64,000 nt of DNA from Caenorhabditis remanei (taxonomy: Eukaryota > Nematoda > Chromadorea > Rhabditida > Rhabditidae), in the NCBI RefSeq assembly GCF_010183535.1, contig NC_071332.1, positions 1,550,001-1,614,000 on the forward strand. Direction: 5' to 3'. The notes below the pieces were generated by a model. That model worked only from the letters and a program-made list of their open reading frames with translations. It had not been told where the DNA came from and made no database searches. This document shows, piece after piece, positions 63,293-64,000 of the stretch (within the stretch, counting starts at the first letter, position 1; each line of letters begins with the position of its first letter). A program made the translations under genes and the position numbers.

Positions 63293-64000
63293 TAGGAAGC
63301 GGCTAAAATTTTAAGACGACTTGATCGGTGGGATAGTAGAAGGACCCAGGCAAAAATTGAAAAGTTTGAGTTCCAGAGCTGAAAATATTGAAAATATACA
63401 TCACATTTTAGAAACTTAAAAAGCTTACCATATGCAAAATGAAAAGTGTCTTATAATAATCCGTTTTTGGAAACAGTAACCCCTGGTATTGCAGTCCGAC
63501 AAATAGAAAAGTGAGCATTTGTTGGATAGCATTTGCTATAAGGGCGGTCACCAAGCTTTTAGTGATTTCATAAGACTTGTAGAGCTCATGCTTCCTAGCC
63601 AAGTCATAAAACTTTACATCCGCTTTATACATGCTACGACATGTTTTCTTGGTGTAGATCACAATCTGTAAGAAAAACAAATGTGGCTTCTTGAACTCAT
63701 TCAGAACTTTTAGAAGATTCAGAACTTACCGGCCAGTTCACAATAATCAAAAAATGAAATACTATTTGCCAAACCCCATTAAAAATTTGCGAGTCATAAT
63801 TATGAGCGAATGTAAAAAACAGGGCGAACAACTGCTCCACCAGTAAGACTCGATAGAAATATACCCTGAATTTTGGATTCTTGTGGAATTCTGGTGCTTT
63901 AATTGAGATGAGCCGTTCGATAGTGAGAGTAAGATGAGATTGCACTATAACCATTTGAAAATACTCTCGGATACAATAAAGCAAACGTTTTCCGAGTTGT
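63293..64000 (-). pseudogene. 7TM chemoreceptor paralogue 4, 5' end outside window, 3' end apparently broken
   Basis: Exons 64000-63730 (partial), 63665-63429 and 63379 onward. The first two are intact: QLGKRLLYCIREYF, TIERLISIKAPEFH, FLIIVNWP, then KADVKFYDLARKHELYKSYE and helices, all matching paralogue 3. The third exon begins LWNSNF like IWHANLT of paralogue 3, but a run of five T (63361-63365 by plus coordinates) shifts the frame. After a one-base shift FAWVLLLSHRSSRLKILAA is recovered, followed by TAA (63293-63295), beyond which the same frame continues to the recognisable tail MPTQQEHFRELRIAWS. Two lesions suggest a decaying tail or a sequencing error at the T-run plus an early stop. 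The first two exons are firm; the defect is moderately certain. Confidence 0.6.

Overview
The window is nuclear DNA of a Caenorhabditis-type nematode. The evidence is short introns with GT...TTTCAG borders, TTTCAG acceptors directly before start codons (trans-splice sites), many expanded nematode chemoreceptor genes, and dense palindromic MITEs. One gene is a clear gly-20 (GnT-II) orthologue. From memory, C. elegans gly-20 lies on chromosome V next to the lectin genes clec-222 and clec-223, and two collagen/C-type-lectin genes lie just upstream of gly-20 here, so the block looks syntenic. I cannot name the species.

Layout. 1-1391 (-): 3'-truncated str-family chemoreceptor. 2632-3568 (+): small secreted collagen + C-type lectin protein. 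4337-14459 (+): giant relative of it, with a signal peptide, 10 Gly-X-Y triplets, about 2,120 residues of an 8-residue mucin repeat, and three C-type lectin-like domains. 14.5-23.4 kb: gene-poor, MITE-rich. 23429-28230 (+): gly-20. 29842-34595 (+): seven-pass membrane protein with an LTR element in intron 1. 36618-38018 (+): 198-residue four-pass membrane protein. 39901-42768 (+): srx-like chemoreceptor. 45212-48372 (+), 50846-54370 (+), 57155-60766 (-) and 63293-64000 (-, partial, apparently broken): four paralogous chemoreceptors that share the N-terminal, ERxxS and C-terminal TPTQxxYF signatures. 54406-57089 (-): srh/sri-like chemoreceptor. 61534-62764: two almost identical small secreted-protein genes in head-to-head inverted duplication.

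The gene models were assembled exon by exon from splice sites and reading phase, and each complete model closes in phase except where stated. The seven chemoreceptor genes are a sensory cluster. The two lectins are secreted surface or mucus-type proteins. gly-20 is the Golgi N-glycan enzyme.

The most notable non-coding signal is a set of non-autonomous elements with perfect 8-bp target duplications and hAT-like ends (16970, 26701, 43146, 45913, 48952, 52245 and 55280). Each is filled with its own private short repeat arranged as a large palindrome, and most sit inside an older palindromic MITE. Other points are an LTR retroelement with apparently identical LTRs nested in a MITE, and a piece of a chemoreceptor exon copied in inverse orientation into the intron of a different chemoreceptor gene.
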